From NCBI RefSeq assembly GCF_045348435.1, contig NZ_CP157484.1, positions 434,001 through 498,000 on the forward strand: a DNA stretch of 64,000 bases, given 5' to 3'. Position 1 is the stretch's first letter. Each line of letters begins with the position of its first letter. Of the stretch, positions 25,192-33,753 are shown in pieces. Below the pieces are notes generated by a model. The model ran no database searches. It saw nothing but the letters and a program-made list of their open reading frames with translations, and was not told the DNA's origin. This stretch comes from Alsobacter sp045348435. Its GTDB lineage: Bacteria; Pseudomonadota; Alphaproteobacteria; Rhizobiales; Beijerinckiaceae. Both the position numbers and the translations under genes were made by a program.

Positions 25192-25934
25192 GGACGCCGT
25201 CCCTCGCCCGGGACCAGGATCATCGAAAAATAGGGCGCCTCGTCGTCGAGCTTTTCGGCGAGCGGCAGGATCTTCTGCTCCGCCATGGTGCCGCGCTCCA
25301 CATAGATGGCGCGCGACAGCAGCCCGGCGTCCGCGATGGCGGCGCGGACCTTGGCGAAGTTCTGGCCGATCTTCATCACCACGGCGGCGTCGGTGCGGGC
25401 GAGCCGCGCCACGAGCGCGTCGCGGCTCAGCGTGCCCGGCAGGACGGTGAGCACGTCGTCTCCCCAGGTGATCGGCGCGCCCGCCGCGGTCCAGCAGCCC
25501 GACATGCCGGTCACGCCCGGGCAGATCGAGACCCGGAACCGGTCCCGCAGGCGCATATAGATGTGCATAAAGGAGCCATAGAAGAGAGGGTCGCCCTCGC
25601 ACAGCAGCGCCACGTCGCGCCCGGCGTCCAGATGGGCCGCGATGGCCTCCGACGCCTCGGCGTAGAAGCCCGACAGGCTGGCGACATACTCAGGTGAGTC
25701 GAAGGGCGCCTCGACGGTCATCGGATAGACGAGCCGCAGCTCCTCGCTGCCCGGCTTCAGCCAGCTTTCCACGATGGTGCGGGCGTTGCCGCGTCGGCCC
25801 TTCTTGCAGAAATAGGCCACGACGGGGCTCGACTGCACGGCCTTGACGGCCTTGACGGTGAGGAGCTCCGGGTCGCCCGGGCCGAGCCCGACGCCGTGCA
25901 GAACGCCCGCGGAGGGAGAGGGGAGCGGCTCCAT
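25188..25934 (-). CDS. cobI: Precorrin-2 C20-methyltransferase
   Basis: A 248-residue tetrapyrrole methylase with GVGLGPGDPELLTVKAVK (about 13-30), the LCEGDPLFYGSF motif near 110 and ICPGVTGMSG near 138. It adds the C-20 methyl group to precorrin-2. The ATG at 25934 lies 2 nt after the cobH stop; a GTG at 25940 would give the same protein plus two residues and a 4-nt overlap with cobH, and is an equally good choice. Coupled downstream to cobJ. Confidence 0.95.
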   Translation of the reverse strand: MEPLPSPSAGVLHGVGLGPGDPELLTVKAVKAVQSSPVVAYFCKKGRRGNARTIVESWLKPGSEELRLVYPMTVEAPFDSPEYVASLSGFYAEASEAIAAHLDAGRDVALLCEGDPLFYGSFMHIYMRLRDRFRVSICPGVTGMSGCWTAAGAPITWGDDVLTVLPGTLSRDALVARLARTDAAVVMKIGQNFAKVRAAIADAGLLSRAIYVERGTMAEQKILPLAEKLDDEAPYFSMILVPGEGRRP

Positions 25935-25936
25935 GC

Positions 25937-26569
25937 TCACTCCCGCTCGCTCGCGAGGGCGTTGACGGCGGCCGCCGCCATGGCGCTGCCGCCCTTGCGC
26001 CCGCGCACCACCAGCGACGGCGCGCGGCCGTCGGCGAGGAGCGCGTCCTTGGATTCCGCCGCGCCCACGAAGCCGACCGGCATGCCGATCACGGCCGCCG
26101 GCGGGGGCGCCCCCTCGTCCAGCATCTCGAGCAGCCGGAAGAGCGAAGTGGGCGCATTGCCGATGGCGATCACCGCGCCGCCCATGCGGTCGCGCCAGAA
26201 CTCCATCGCTGCGGCCGAGCGGGTCGTGCCCATGCGGGCGGCCAGCGCCGGCGTCTCCGGATGGTCGAGCGTGCAGATCACCTCGTTGTCGGCCGGCAGC
26301 CGGGCGCGCGTGACCCCGTTGGCCACCATCCGGGCGTCGCACAGGACCGGCGCGCCGGCCCGCAGCGCGGCGCGTCCCGCCGCCACGGCGCCGGGGGTGA
26401 ACACGATGTCGGCGGCGGTCTCCACCATCCCGCAGGCGTGGATGATCCGCACGGCCACGACCTCCTCCTCGGGGGTGAAGCGCGCCAGGTCGGCTTCCGA
26501 CCGGATGATCGCGAAGGAGCGCCGGTAAATCTCCGCGCCCTCGCGGATGTAGTCGGTGCGGTCACTCAA
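25937..26569 (-). CDS. cobH: Precorrin-8X methylmutase
   Basis: A 210-residue isomerase that moves the C-11 methyl group to C-12 to make hydrogenobyrinate. The catalytic His44 is in RIIHACGM, and the DARMVANGV and IGNAPTSLF motifs (about 78-86 and 141-149) complete the active site. Its first codons overlap the end of cobG by 8 nt. Length and motifs match CobH/CbiC; the aerobic context (CobG, CobN) points to CobH. Confidence 0.95.
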   Translation of the reverse strand: MSDRTDYIREGAEIYRRSFAIIRSEADLARFTPEEEVVAVRIIHACGMVETAADIVFTPGAVAAGRAALRAGAPVLCDARMVANGVTRARLPADNEVICTLDHPETPALAARMGTTRSAAAMEFWRDRMGGAVIAIGNAPTSLFRLLEMLDEGAPPPAAVIGMPVGFVGAAESKDALLADGRAPSLVVRGRKGGSAMAAAAVNALASERE

Positions 26570-27878
26570 CGCTGTGTCCCATCTGCTCGATCAGGTCCCG
26601 CGCCTCGGAGGCGGTCAGCCCGCGGCGGACCGGGTCCCCGTCGGCCCGGCCATGGCGGATGAGGTCGTATAGACCGTTCCGGCCGACGAGCGCCACGTTC
26701 GTCGCGTCCGGACGGGCGCAGCCTTTCGGACAACCCGACACATGCAGGGTGACGCCGGACGGGGCCAGCCCGCGCGCCGCTTGCGCCAGCAGGGCGGCGT
26801 CCCGGCGGGTCGCCGTGGTCGCGCTGGCGCAGTCGGGCGCGCCCGGGCAGGCGGCCGCCGCGAGCCGCGGGTCGGAGGGATCGACGATGAAGCCGGAAGA
26901 TCGAAGCAGCCGCGCCACGGCCGGCTGCGCGCCGCCCGGCTCGGCCTCGAGCCGTTCGTGGCGAACCGGGACCATGATGGCGCGCCAGGGCGTGAGGCGC
27001 AGCTCGCCCGGCCCGTAGCGCTCGGCCATGCCGGCGAGCCTGTCGAGGTCGTCGGCGGCCCAGCGGCCGAACGGCGCGCCGAACCCGATCGCGCCCATGC
27101 CGCCGCCGAGATCCGCGTAGCCGAGGGGCTGCGCGGGCCGACGCTCGGGAACAGGGGCGTCCGGCGTTTCGCTGACCTCCGCGGCGGCCCGGAACGGTTC
27201 CGCCCCGGTCACGGCCAGCATGGCCGCCATGCGGCGCGGCAGGTCGGTGCCGGTCCGGCGCAGGGCGATGAAGGTCCGGGCCAGGGCCGCCGCCACGTCG
27301 GGCGCGGCGCCGGGGGCGCAGGCGCCCAGCATGACGGCGCCCCGCCGGTCGCCGCCGAGGCCGACCGCGAAGACAGGGCCGTTCGGCCCCGGCCGGGCCT
27401 CGAAACGCACGTCCGCCGCGACGTCGCTTGGGCCGAAACGTCCGCCGTCGTCGACCAGGAACCCGAACTTGGCCGGCAGCGCGTGCAGCGCCGCGTCGCC
27501 GGCGAGGTGGCGCTCCAGCGCCTCCACGACGGGCCGAACGTCGACCAGGGCCGAGGGGTCGAGCCCGGCGAGCGGGCTGGAGACGACGTTGCGCACCGCC
27601 TCGCCGTCCATGTCCTGGTCGAGCACGCTGAGCGCCTCGAGCCGCTCCGTCAGGGGGCCGAAACGGGCGTCGGAGACGCCGCGCAGCTGCAGGTTGGCTC
27701 TGGCGCTGAGATCCAGCGCGCCGTTGCCGAAGCGGCGCGCGCAGTCCGCGACGGCCCGCGCCAGGGGGGCGGGGACGACGCCGCCGGTGAGGCGAAGCCG
27801 CACCAGCAGGCCGTCGCCGGTCAGCATCGGGCGGCGGGCGCCCGGGCACCAGCCTTTGCGCAGCGAGGCGGCCGTCAC
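26562..27878 (-). CDS. cobG: Precorrin-3B synthase (oxygen-dependent monooxygenase)
   Basis: A 438-residue sirohaem/nitrite-reductase-like protein. The N-terminal half contains GALDLSARANLQLRGV (about 53-68). The 4Fe-4S ligands come late, in the CPGAPDC and SGCPKGC segments (about 345-400). CobG hydroxylates precorrin-3A using O2, so its presence shows the aerobic cobalamin route. It overlaps cobH by 8 nt and cobN by 4 nt (ATGA). Confidence 0.93.
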   Translation of the reverse strand: MTAASLRKGWCPGARRPMLTGDGLLVRLRLTGGVVPAPLARAVADCARRFGNGALDLSARANLQLRGVSDARFGPLTERLEALSVLDQDMDGEAVRNVVSSPLAGLDPSALVDVRPVVEALERHLAGDAALHALPAKFGFLVDDGGRFGPSDVAADVRFEARPGPNGPVFAVGLGGDRRGAVMLGACAPGAAPDVAAALARTFIALRRTGTDLPRRMAAMLAVTGAEPFRAAAEVSETPDAPVPERRPAQPLGYADLGGGMGAIGFGAPFGRWAADDLDRLAGMAERYGPGELRLTPWRAIMVPVRHERLEAEPGGAQPAVARLLRSSGFIVDPSDPRLAAAACPGAPDCASATTATRRDAALLAQAARGLAPSGVTLHVSGCPKGCARPDATNVALVGRNGLYDLIRHGRADGDPVRRGLTASEARDLIEQMGHSVE

Positions 27879-30800
27879 GGCGCGCCCCCGTCCGCGCGCA
27901 TCTCGGCCAGGATCGTGGCCGTGGAGTTGCGCCTGGGGCGCCAGAACCCGCGCCGCTGCGCCTCGTCGAACCGGTCCGCGATGGCGCGCGCGGCGGCCGG
28001 ATTGGCCGAGACCAGGAAGGCGCGGACGCGATCGTCCCCGCAGGCCGCGTCGAACATCATGTCGAACTGCCGGCTCTCCACGACCTCCGCCAGCGCCGCA
28101 TGGGCGAAGAGGTTGTCGACCGTCTCGGCGATCTCGGACGCGCCGCGCCAGCCATGGCGCATCTGGCCTTCCAGCCAGCGCGGGTTCGTGGCCCGCGCCC
28201 GCAGGGTCCGGGCGACCTCCTGGGCCAGCGTGCGCACCCGCGTGCGCTCCGGCGCGGCCGTGTCGGCGTGGTAGAGCGCCGGCGTGGAGCCGAGGCTGGC
28301 CGCGGCGGCGGCGAAGCCGCCCTCATGCTCGGCGAAGGCGTCGGAATCGAGCACGTCCTGCTCCGCCATGTCCTGCACATGCACGAAGGCGTCGGCGCTG
28401 GCCACGCGCTCGCCGAAGGCGGCGGGCGCCGAGGACCCGTCGGATCGGCGGCCATAGGCGTGCGAGCTCGCCGCCAGATAGGCGGCGCCGAGTTCGTCGC
28501 GGCTCTCCCAGGCGCCTTCGGCCAGGACGCGCCCGAGCCCGATCCCGTAGGCTCCCGGCGCGGTCCCGAAGATGCGCAGCGGTTCGGCCGTCGAGGCGCG
28601 CCGGGCGGCGGCGAGCGGGTTCTCGTCGTCGTCCTCGTCCAGCTCGGCGACGGCCCGGACGGCGTCGTCGAAGAGCGCGATCTGGCCTGGGAAGACGTCG
28701 CGGAACAGGCCGGAGATGCGCAGGGTGACGTCCACCCGGGGCCGGCCGAACACCGCCGGCGGCAGGATCTCGAAGCCCGACACCCGCGAGGAGGCGTGAT
28801 CCCAGACCGGCCGCACGCCGAGAAGCGCCAGCGCCTGGGCGATCTCGTCGCCGCCGGTGCGCATCGTGGCGCTGCCCCACAGGTCGAGCACGATCCGCCG
28901 CGGCCAGTCGCCATGGTCCTGGGCGTAGCGCGTGACGATCTCCTGCGCGGTGCGCTTGCCGATCTCCCACGCCGTGCGGGTGGGGATGGAGCGGGGATCC
29001 ACGCTGAACAGGTTGCGCCCGGTCGGCAGCACGTCGTCGCGCCCGCGCGAGGGGGCGCCGGCGGGGCCGGGCTCGACGAAGCGGCCGTCCAGAGCCTTCA
29101 GGAGCGCCGCCGTCTCGGCAGGGCCGGAGGCCAGCGCGCCGGCCGGGCCCGTCTCGGGCGAGCGACCGAACACGTGCAGGCCGTCGCCGATCCGCGCCTC
29201 CTTCAGGTCGCACAGCCAGGCGTCGAGCTTCTGCAGCCCGTCCTCGGGATCGGCGACGTCGCAGACGCCCGCCTCGGCGGCGAGGCCCGTCTCGACGGCG
29301 CGCTCCAGGATCGCGGCCGCGATCAGCCGGGCGCGGCGGGCGTCGAGGCCCTGGGCGTCGGAATATTCGTCGAACAGCGCCTCCAGCTCCGCCGCCGCGC
29401 CGTGCTGGCCGGCCTCCGCCAGAGGCGGCGTGAGGTGGCCCACCGTGACGGCCGCGATCCGGCGCTTCGCCTGCGCAGCCTCGCCCGGGTTGTTGACGAT
29501 GAACGGATAGACGACCGGCATGGGGCCCAGCACCGCCTCGGGCGCGCAGTCGCGCGACAGCGCGACGGCCTTGCCGGGCAGCCATTCCAGCGTGCCATGC
29601 GCCCCGCAATGGATCATGGCGTGGACGTCCGCGACGGTCCTCAGCCAGGCGTAGAACGCCACATAGAGGTGCCGCGGCGGCAGGTTGGCGTCGTGGTGGT
29701 CCGCCTTGCGGTCCTGCGGCCGCCCGCGCGGCGGCTGCAGCGCCACCAGGAGAGCGCCGGAGCGCGCCACCCTGAACCGGAACGCGCCGTTCGCAACGGC
29801 GGGGTCGTCGGCGGGATCGCCCCAGGCGGCCGTGATCGCGTCCCTCAGGGCTTGCGGCAGGGCGCCGAAATGGGCGGCGTAGTCGGCGACGGACATGCGC
29901 TCCCAGCCGGGGGAGTCCGCCGGCTCGCCGGCCGTCAGCCTGTCCATCAGGAGCGCGCCGTCGAGGGCCTCGCCCACCGCGTAGCCGGCTCCCCGCAGCG
30001 CCTCGGCGATGGCGCGGACGCTGGCCGGCGTGTCGAGCCCGACCGCATAGCCGGCCCGGCCGCCCTTGTGCGGATAGTCCGACAGCACGCAGGCGACGCG
30101 GCGCTCCGCCGGGGGGGTGCGCCGCAGCCTCGCCCAGGCGACGGCGAGGTCCGCCACGGCGGCGACGCGCGACGGCTCCGGCCGGTGGACGAGGCTGGCG
30201 AACTCCAGCCGCTCGCGCCGGGGCGCCTCCGCCTTGAACGAGATCGCCCGGGCGATGATGCGCCCGTCGAGCTCGGGCAGAACGACGTTCATGGCGAGGT
30301 CGGCGGCGCTCAACCCACGGCTCGTCTCGCGCCACGCCTCCAGGCGCGAGCCCGACAGCATCACCTGGAACACGGGCGCGTCGGCCTCGTCGAGCACGCC
30401 CGGCCCGGCGTCGGCCCGGCCCGAGAAGGCGGTCGCGTTGAGGATGACGTCCGGCGTCTCGCGCGCGAGCAGCCGCGACAGTCCCGCCGCGGCGGCGGGG
30501 TCCTTGAGGCTCGACGCGAAGGCGCTGGTGACCGCAAAGCCGCGCTCGGCGAGGGCGTCCGCCAGCGCCGCGATGGGGGCCGTATCGGCCGCCATCAGGA
30601 CGGACCGGTAGAAGGTGACGAGAGCCCGCGGCGCGTCCGGCGCCGGGCCGGCCCGGCTGAGTTCGGCGCTGACCCCCATGGCCGGGACGGCGGCCGGCTC
30701 GCGCCACCCCAGGGGACGGCCGATGCGGGTGGACAGGAAGGCCAGGCACTGCGCCAGATTGTCGGGGCCGCCCTCGTGGAACCACCCCCAGAGGCGCCGC

Positions 30801-31204
30801 AGGTCCTCGGCGGGCAGCGTCGAGGCGGCGTCGAGCCGCTCGTCCTGCCGGTAGTCGCCCGGCACCACCGCGAGGTGGAAGCCGTCGCGGCGGGCCGCGG
30901 CCGCGAGTTCCTCGACGCCGTAGCGCCAATAGTCGAGGCCGCCGAGCAGCCGCACCAGCACCAGCCGCGCCCGGCAGGCGACGTTGGCGACGTAGAGGTC
31001 GACCGAATAGGGGTGCTTGAGCTGCGCCAGGCCGGCGACGCGCAGGTCGGGATAGCGGCCGGCCCCGTCCTCCCAGGCCTGCGACAGGGCGTTCAGGTCG
31101 CTGTCCGTGAAGGACAGGAACACCAGGTCCGCCGGAGACTGCGCAAGGTCGACCGCGGCTTCCGCCGCGTCGAGCGTTCGCGTCTCCGTGCGCAGCAGGT
31201 GCAT
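27875..31204 (-). CDS. cobN: Cobaltochelatase subunit CobN
   Basis: Large subunit of the ATP-dependent aerobic cobaltochelatase, which inserts Co2+ into hydrogenobyrinate a,c-diamide with CobS and CobT. The 1109-residue protein has the family motif HCGAHGTLEWLPGK near residue 535 and a later KRTAQEI segment with a conserved GSATMRTGG. It is shorter than the approximately 1275-residue Pseudomonas denitrificans protein but complete at both ends as read. CobS and CobT are not in the window; they are commonly unlinked. It follows cobW after 11 nt. Confidence 0.94.
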   Translation of the reverse strand: MHLLRTETRTLDAAEAAVDLAQSPADLVFLSFTDSDLNALSQAWEDGAGRYPDLRVAGLAQLKHPYSVDLYVANVACRARLVLVRLLGGLDYWRYGVEELAAAARRDGFHLAVVPGDYRQDERLDAASTLPAEDLRRLWGWFHEGGPDNLAQCLAFLSTRIGRPLGWREPAAVPAMGVSAELSRAGPAPDAPRALVTFYRSVLMAADTAPIAALADALAERGFAVTSAFASSLKDPAAAAGLSRLLARETPDVILNATAFSGRADAGPGVLDEADAPVFQVMLSGSRLEAWRETSRGLSAADLAMNVVLPELDGRIIARAISFKAEAPRRERLEFASLVHRPEPSRVAAVADLAVAWARLRRTPPAERRVACVLSDYPHKGGRAGYAVGLDTPASVRAIAEALRGAGYAVGEALDGALLMDRLTAGEPADSPGWERMSVADYAAHFGALPQALRDAITAAWGDPADDPAVANGAFRFRVARSGALLVALQPPRGRPQDRKADHHDANLPPRHLYVAFYAWLRTVADVHAMIHCGAHGTLEWLPGKAVALSRDCAPEAVLGPMPVVYPFIVNNPGEAAQAKRRIAAVTVGHLTPPLAEAGQHGAAAELEALFDEYSDAQGLDARRARLIAAAILERAVETGLAAEAGVCDVADPEDGLQKLDAWLCDLKEARIGDGLHVFGRSPETGPAGALASGPAETAALLKALDGRFVEPGPAGAPSRGRDDVLPTGRNLFSVDPRSIPTRTAWEIGKRTAQEIVTRYAQDHGDWPRRIVLDLWGSATMRTGGDEIAQALALLGVRPVWDHASSRVSGFEILPPAVFGRPRVDVTLRISGLFRDVFPGQIALFDDAVRAVAELDEDDDENPLAAARRASTAEPLRIFGTAPGAYGIGLGRVLAEGAWESRDELGAAYLAASSHAYGRRSDGSSAPAAFGERVASADAFVHVQDMAEQDVLDSDAFAEHEGGFAAAAASLGSTPALYHADTAAPERTRVRTLAQEVARTLRARATNPRWLEGQMRHGWRGASEIAETVDNLFAHAALAEVVESRQFDMMFDAACGDDRVRAFLVSANPAAARAIADRFDEAQRRGFWRPRRNSTATILAEMRADGGAP

Positions 31205-31215
31205 GCCGGCTCCGT

Positions 31216-32277
31216 TCAGGCCGCCACGGGATCGGCCAGCGCGGCCTCGACGCCGGCGCGGTCGACGCCCTTTTCGCCGATCACCACGAGCCGGCCGCGG
31301 CGCGCCTCGCCGGGCGCCCAGGGCCGGTCGAACTGGTGGCGGAACCGCGAGCCCACGCCCTGCACGAGCAGCCGCATCGGCTTGCCGGACACCTCCAGGA
31401 AGCCCTTGATGCGCAGCACGTCGAAATCCTCGGCGATGCGCGCGAGGCGGCCGACCAGCGCGGCGGGGTCGGACACCGCCGGCATCTCGACCACGAAGCT
31501 GTCGAAGTCGTCGTGGTCGTGCCCCTCCTCGTCGTCGTGATGCGAAGGGCGCTGGGCGAGGTCGTCCTCGGCGGCGGCGCCGACGCCCAGCAGCAGGTCG
31601 GCCTCGATGCGGCCCTCGCGGGTCGGCACGATCTTGACCGAGCGGGGCGTCGCCGCGCCGATCTCGGCCGTCACGCGGGCGAGATCGTCGGCGTCGAGCA
31701 GGTCGGCCTTGTTCAGCACCACGAGGTCGGCGCAGAGGAGCTGGTCCTCGTAGACCTCCTCCAGCGGGTTGTCGTGGTCCACCGCGCCGTCCTGCTCGCG
31801 CTGGGCCATGAGCTTGGCGGGGTCGTCGGCGAAGCGGCCGGCCGCCACGGCGGCGCCGTCCACCACCGCGATGACGCCGTCCACGGTGAGCCGCGAGCGG
31901 ATGGGCGGCCAGTCGAAGGCCTTCACCAGCGGCTTGGGCAAAGCCAGCCCGGAGGTCTCGACGATGATGTGGTCGGGCCGGCGCTCATGCGCCAGCAGCG
32001 CCTCGATGGCGGGGATGAAGTCGTCCGCCACCGTGCAGCACAGGCATCCGTTGGCGAGCTCGACGATGTTTTCCTCCGGGCAGCTCTCCACCCCGCAGGA
32101 GCGCAGGATGTCGCCGTCCACGCCGACGTCGCCGAACTCGTTGATCACCAGAGCGAGCCGACGCCCGCCGGCGTTCTCCAGCACATGGCGGATCAGCGTC
32201 GTCTTCCCGGCGCCCAGGAAGCCGGTGACGATGGTGACGGGGACTTTCTGCAGGGCGGCATGCGGCGTGGCGGTCAT
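31216..32277 (-). CDS. cobW: CobW GTPase, putative cobalt chaperone
   Basis: G3E-family P-loop GTPase of 353 residues. Walker A GFLGAGKT is at 19-26, the metal-binding CxCC motif has Cys78, Cys80 and Cys81, a GTPase NKAD is near 184, and a His/Asp-rich linker (HHDDEEGHDHDD) is near 243, followed by the CobW C-terminal domain. It is thought to deliver cobalt to the CobN chelatase, which is encoded directly downstream. The start at 32277 overlaps the DUF1636 gene by 4 nt. Confidence 0.93.
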   Translation of the reverse strand: MTATPHAALQKVPVTIVTGFLGAGKTTLIRHVLENAGGRRLALVINEFGDVGVDGDILRSCGVESCPEENIVELANGCLCCTVADDFIPAIEALLAHERRPDHIIVETSGLALPKPLVKAFDWPPIRSRLTVDGVIAVVDGAAVAAGRFADDPAKLMAQREQDGAVDHDNPLEEVYEDQLLCADLVVLNKADLLDADDLARVTAEIGAATPRSVKIVPTREGRIEADLLLGVGAAAEDDLAQRPSHHDDEEGHDHDDFDSFVVEMPAVSDPAALVGRLARIAEDFDVLRIKGFLEVSGKPMRLLVQGVGSRFRHQFDRPWAPGEARRGRLVVIGEKGVDRAGVEAALADPVAA

Positions 32278-32684
32278 TCTGCGGCCTCGGCGAGCGGGGG
32301 AACGGGGGACGACGCCGGCGCGAGCGGCGGCGTGCGGGCGACGACGCCCTTCTTCAGGGCGTCGGGACGTTGCTTCCAGGGAATGAGGCCGTCGCCCGCC
32401 TCGGCGTAGAGCAGGGCGCCGGCCAGGATGGTGTCGGCGCCGGTCTCGGCGGGGAAGTCGCCATACACATAGGTCCACTTGCCGGGCGCGGCGAAGCCGA
32501 CCGTGCAGGGGCGCTTGCACACGCTGAGGCATTCCACCCCGACCACCCGCACCGGCGCGCCGCGCGCGGCCGCGAGATCGGCGACCGCCTTGTGCAGGCG
32601 CGCCCCGGCGCGGCCCTGCTCGGCTTCGAGCGGGTCCTCGGCGGCCCGGCAGGTCACGCAGATATGGATCGTGGTGTCGGCCAT
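32274..32684 (-). CDS. DUF1636 family Cys-rich protein at the head of the cobW-cobN operon
   Basis: A 136-residue protein of the DUF1636 family. Cys9 and Cys12 (CVTC) sit in the first strand, and Cys52, Cys56 and Cys60 (CLSVCKRPC) follow a thioredoxin-fold-like stretch, an arrangement like 2Fe-2S thioredoxin-like ferredoxins. The C-terminal 30 residues are Pro/Ala-rich and probably disordered. It is the first gene after the cobalamin riboswitch, and its stop overlaps the cobW start, so it is under B12 control and probably serves metal or electron handling in cobalt insertion. GGGAGA lies upstream of the start. Confidence 0.88.
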   Translation of the reverse strand: MADTTIHICVTCRAAEDPLEAEQGRAGARLHKAVADLAAARGAPVRVVGVECLSVCKRPCTVGFAAPGKWTYVYGDFPAETGADTILAGALLYAEAGDGLIPWKQRPDALKKGVVARTPPLAPASSPVPPLAEAAE

Positions 32685-32811
32685 GCGTCCCGGATCTCCC
32701 GCGCCGTGAGGCGCATCATGTCGGGCGCATGCGGGAACGCGTCGCGTCCCCGATCCAGGCGGCCATGGGCCGTCGAACCGCTCCGGGGCGCCCCGCCCGA
32801 AGCTCAGTCGT

Positions 32812-32997
32812 CGTGAAGGCAGGTCTCCTGGCTCGCGGATCGGCGCCTCGCGCCGCCTTCCCGAAACCGGTGGACCGGTCCAGTGGCCTGTGGCGCGCGG
32901 CTACCCGCTGACAGTTGCGGGGGCAGCTGCGGAATCGGCTGGCCCGGAGCCACCCTCACCGCATTCCCTATTCACCCTCATGCGAGGGACCTTCACG
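32812..32997 (-). ncRNA. Cobalamin (AdoCbl) riboswitch
   Basis: Read on the minus strand, the P1 helix forms between CGTGAAGG at the 5' end (32990-32997) and CCTTCACG at the 3' end (32812-32819). Between them are GCTGCCCCCGCAACTGT, GCCACTG, CGGGAAGGC and the B12-box CCAGGAGACCTGCC, all in the expected order. It controls the DUF1636-cobW-cobN-cobG-cobH-cobI-cobJ run. About 127 nt separate it from the first start codon, with a GGGGCGCCCC palindrome at 32785-32794 that could belong to the expression platform. Confidence 0.95.
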
Positions 32998-33004
32998 GCC
33001 CCAG

Positions 33005-33033
33005 TGATAGGCGCGCGGGCCGACGCCTGTCAA
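33005..33033 (-). promoter_or_regulatory. Sigma-70-type promoter for the riboswitch operon
   Basis: On the minus strand, TTGACA (33033-33028) and CTATCA (33010-33005) are separated by exactly 17 bp. The inferred transcript start falls just before the riboswitch P1 strand at 32997, which fits well. The remaining approximately 85 bp to cobO must hold any promoter for the divergent cobO-cobQ pair. Confidence 0.75.
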
Positions 33034-33117
33034 TGAAGCGGCCCTCCGGCCCCGGATCCGTCTTGCGCGCCGCTCCCGGCCCATGCTCTTGATGTCCGCC
33101 CGACCGCGAGACCGACC

Positions 33118-33753
33118 ATGACCGACGCCTCCGACAGCGCCCCGGCCGAAACCGACGCCGAGCGCCGCCATCGCGACAAGATGGCCAAGCGCAAGGCCGT
33201 GCAGGACGCCGAGGTGGCCTCCAAGACCATCAAGTCCAAGGGGCTCCTGATGGTCAACACGGGGCCGGGCAAAGGCAAGTCGACGGCCGCCTTCGGGCTG
33301 GCGATGCGCGCGCTGGGCTATGGCTGGCCGATCGGCGTGGTGCAGTTCATCAAGGGCGCGTGGGACACCGGCGAGCGCCATGCGCTCGAGCGCTTCCAGG
33401 ACCTCGTGCGCTGGCACACGATGGGCGAGGGATTCACCTGGGAGACGCAGGACCGCGCCCGCGACGTCGCCGCCGCCGAGGCTGCATGGCGCAAGGCGCA
33501 GGAGCTCATGGCCGACCCGGCGATCCGGCTGGTCGTGCTCGACGAGCTCAACATCGCGCTGCGCTACGACTATCTGCCGCTGGACGAGGTGGTGGCCGCG
33601 CTCTCGGCCCGCCGGCCGGACCTGCACGTCGTCGTCACGGGGCGCAACGCCAAGCCGGAGCTGATCGCGGCGGCCGATCTCGTCACCGAGATGACGGTCG
33701 TGAAGCACCATTTCGCGGCCGGCGTGAAGGCCCAGCAGGGCATCGAATTCTGA
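33118..33753 (+). CDS. cobO: Cob(I)yrinic acid a,c-diamide adenosyltransferase
   Basis: CobO/BtuR-type ATP:corrinoid adenosyltransferase of 211 residues. The P-loop GPGKGKST is at 49-56, the VVQFIKG segment at about 76-82 and VLDELN near 140, followed by a C-terminal corrinoid-contact region. It attaches the 5'-deoxyadenosyl group to cobalt. Its stop overlaps the cobQ start by 1 nt (TGATG). It is divergent from the riboswitch operon and is not itself downstream of that riboswitch. Confidence 0.95.
   Translation: MTDASDSAPAETDAERRHRDKMAKRKAVQDAEVASKTIKSKGLLMVNTGPGKGKSTAAFGLAMRALGYGWPIGVVQFIKGAWDTGERHALERFQDLVRWHTMGEGFTWETQDRARDVAAAEAAWRKAQELMADPAIRLVVLDELNIALRYDYLPLDEVVAALSARRPDLHVVVTGRNAKPELIAAADLVTEMTVVKHHFAAGVKAQQGIEF

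Noticed and set aside
28100..31540. A long plus-strand open frame (over 1,100 codons) antisense to cobN
   Set aside because: It mirrors a real cobN in GC-rich DNA; its translation is low-complexity and Arg/Gly/Ala-rich with no domain motifs.
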